A stretch of 64,000 bases of DNA from Gymnorhina tibicen. Its lineage: Eukaryota; Chordata; Aves; Passeriformes; Artamidae. Each line of letters opens with the position of its first letter. The stretch's first letter is position 1. A program made the position numbers and the translations under genes. Location: positions 1,400,607 to 1,464,606 of the forward strand of contig VXAZ01018004.1 of the NCBI GenBank assembly GCA_013399875.1. Reading direction: 5' to 3'. The notes below the pieces were generated by a model that searched no databases, was not told the origin of the DNA, and saw only the letters and a list, made by a program, of their open reading frames with translations. Shown here piece by piece: positions 61,860 through 64,000 of the stretch.

Positions 61860-63517
61860 TGATCCCAATTCTGCCAGATTTTCCAAAAAACTGGGAGCCA
61901 TATGAATTCTGTGCACCTGGGACTGCGCTGGTTAAAAGTACTTCACATGCAGCCTCCTTGCAAGGATTACACCTACTCAGTGTAGGGCAGACTGTTAGAT
62001 CAGGAGCAGGTAGCATGAAGTCTCTGTTTCCTTAGTTGTCCTTCATAAGCTACTGCTTTGGCTTTGTTTTTGAGGGCATGGGGGAGAAAAAATCCATCTT
62101 GTTGGAAAGCAAGAAATGGGGTGAATTTCCATCTCTGCTGAGTTCTTGTTATTTTACGAGAAATCTTTGTCCAGGGTCAGCAGCAAGAGCAGTTTGTCCT
62201 CCTTTAGGAAATGTCAACACAGACTATCAAATGAACCCTACTGGGGCCAGATCCAGACAGTTGTGTCTTTGATTCGTTGTCCGTATTATTTGATACAAGG
62301 AAAAAAAAGCCACATCAGAAAGTGGTACAGCTGATGGATGAGTAATAAGTGAAAATAAAGGGGTTGCAGACATGTCATCAGGTAGATCTGCACCTGAATA
62401 TTAATCTCCACCTGTAAAGAATCCCTATGTCCTCCATATTCAATAGCATAAATCCATGACTTCACTGCATTTTAGAGGTTCCATGCAATTCCAAGCCACC
62501 TCCCTGAGAAATGAAGAAGTGCCCTTTTTTATTTCTGGCAGAAATGAAGACAGGGACTGGCAAGGATGTGGAAAGCCTGCTCTACAACAGGGAAATAAGT
62601 TGTCTGTGGCCTCTCATTCTGGGAAGGGAGCAGAAAAGTATGACAGGAGCCTTAGGAGACAAGAGTGTCAGGGAGGATTGAAGAGTTGTTGTATGAGTTG
62701 TTATATTGTTGTAGTACAGAATCTATTTTTTCTTCAAAACAAGTGAGTTGGTTTTTTTGGTTTTTGGATTTTTTTCATGTGGCACATAATTAAATTATGG
62801 GCCTTTTGGCTGTTGCACGATGGTAGAAAGCCAAAAATATACATATCTTTAAAGCTAACTTTGCAGCCTTGCAGAAGGAAAATCTATTGTGAGCTACCAA
62901 GAGGCAAGCTAGCACTTTTGTGCCAGGTAGACCTTATCCCACTGCCGTAAAAAGGCGTAAAGCTAAGGGGCATTCATCACACTCTGCTTGTTCTTATACC
63001 CTCCCCTCTTCACCAGGTACTGACCCCTGTCAGAGACAGGGTAGGGAGCCTCTCAGAGCCCTATGGGCTGTCCCAGCACAGCTTGTTCCTTACATCCTTA
63101 CACGAGCTATCTTTACAGTGAATAAGCTAAGACCCAGCAGGAACCCATATCAGTAAACACAGTAAATGACCAAGAGGCATGGCTATATTTAAAAAAACAG
63201 TTCTTTGGCTTGCACAGACAGTTTGTGAAGCAGTCACAGCAAAGCAAGTGGAAGGATATATTCAGGAACTATCAAACTGCATTTTGAGGAGGGTAGATTT
63301 CAATGAGAGTTTGGAGTAGGGGGAGCTACAGCTTGGAACTTGTTAATAATTTCTTTAACTTCTCCCTTTTTTGTGAGTTGGAGAGTTTAGTTTGTTGAAT
63401 TGGTGTATTTTCTATCGATATTGATACTACTATCACTAAGAAAACAGGACCAAACCCTGACAACATGGAATTCATCATAAACACGTTGGCTAATTTAAGT
63501 CCACTTAACACCTATCT
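61860..63517. other. Non-coding stretch, no gene recognised
   Basis: Would be 3' UTR and downstream DNA if the exon at 61689 is real. Short ORFs only. No known repeat was seen. Confidence 0.5.
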
Positions 63518-63642
63518 GCATCAGTTACCCCATCTGCAAAAACGGAAGAATTTTTATACCTCCCTGTGACACTCCCAACTGGTTTAAGTAATTTTGAGAT
63601 TTATTGTGTTTATCAGCATTGAAAAAAGCTTCATATAAATGT
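63518..63642 (-). mobile_element. Ancient MIR-like SINE fragment, reversed
   Basis: Plus strand 'gcatcagttaccccatctgc', 'aaaaacggaagaatttttat', 'acctccctgtgacactccc', 'tggtttaagtaatttt', 'cagcattgaaaaaagcttca' matches the reverse complement of the MIR consensus (cctcagtttccccatctgtaaaatgggg, acctacctcacaggg, gaggattaaatgag, aaagcact). Confidence 0.6.
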
Positions 63643-64000
63643 AAAATAACTAAGTAAGGGGAGATTTCAGAACTTTAGAAAAGAATATGCACTTTATTTT
63701 GTCCTAATAAATACCTTGTTAGATTTCACATAAAAAATACCTTAGTAATCTCCCTGTTCAGTTCAATTTTCTCCAAAATTAAAAAGCACCAGAATACAGC
63801 TGAGAAAATAAGCTCTGGCTAGTTGTACTTTGTTTACATTTTATTTATGTGGATCAGCTGCAAAATAGAGTGTTAATGCTATCCCTCTTTAATAAACCTT
63901 TGTACTAAGGACAGGCAGTTTATGAAGACTAAACCCTGTGAATAATATTGGACTTCATAACTAAGTCAGCACAGTAGGACTAAAATGCTTTATTGGATCT
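63643..64000. other. Non-coding end of window
   Basis: AT-rich sequence, nothing recognisable. Confidence 0.55.

Noticed and set aside
1..64000. Prokaryotic or phage systems, CRISPR arrays, operons
   Set aside because: The repeat content and lack of coding density show a vertebrate nuclear genome. No direct-repeat array of CRISPR type was seen.

Overview
The window is vertebrate, almost certainly avian, nuclear DNA. It is AT-rich and has no operons, no bacterial-type coding density and no dense array of long ORFs. The bird assignment rests on the interspersed repeats: six fragments of the CR1 LINE family, recognisable by its 3' end (lost-copy text such as 'tgtccctgccca', 'ttccaac', 'attctatga'), and three LTR-type sequences that resemble avian endogenous-retrovirus solo LTRs (one clearly ERVL-like). 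A few ancient MIR/CORE-SINE-like fragments are also present. A neoavian, perhaps passerine, genome fits best, but I cannot name the species.

Layout: 1-9.9 kb is non-coding apart from one CR1 3' end (2.05 kb) and one candidate minus-strand exon (5.84 kb). An ERVL-type LTR lies at 9.95-10.48 kb (minus). From 10.5 to 38.5 kb the sequence is mostly unannotatable, with four MIR-like fragments (13.5, 17.1, 21.9, 24.8 kb) and the longest ORF of the window (34.4-35.3 kb), which contains a segment with consensus splice sites on both sides. CR1 copies lie at 38.5 kb (+) and 41.5 kb (-). At 48.5-48.8 kb there is a second candidate minus-strand exon. The stretch 53.5-60.5 kb is a repeat cluster: CR1 at 53.5, 55.1 and 59.8-60.5 kb, a 1.4-kb LTR-like element at 56.4-57.8 kb and another LTR at 58.3-58.9 kb. 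The end of the window has a candidate terminal coding exon (61.69-61.86 kb, +) and a MIR-like fragment (63.5 kb, -).

I recognise no host protein-coding gene by family, no tRNA, rRNA or known ncRNA, and no CRISPR or other prokaryotic system. The candidate exons lie on both strands and cannot all belong to one gene. They rest on splice-site and reading-frame evidence only and are given low confidence. The window reads as a gene desert or the inside of one or more long introns. The most specific unexplained sequence signals are a perfect 22-bp palindrome centred on a C/EBP-type core (51,915-51,936), the 277-codon ORF, and the exon-like segments. I found no convincing new biological system.
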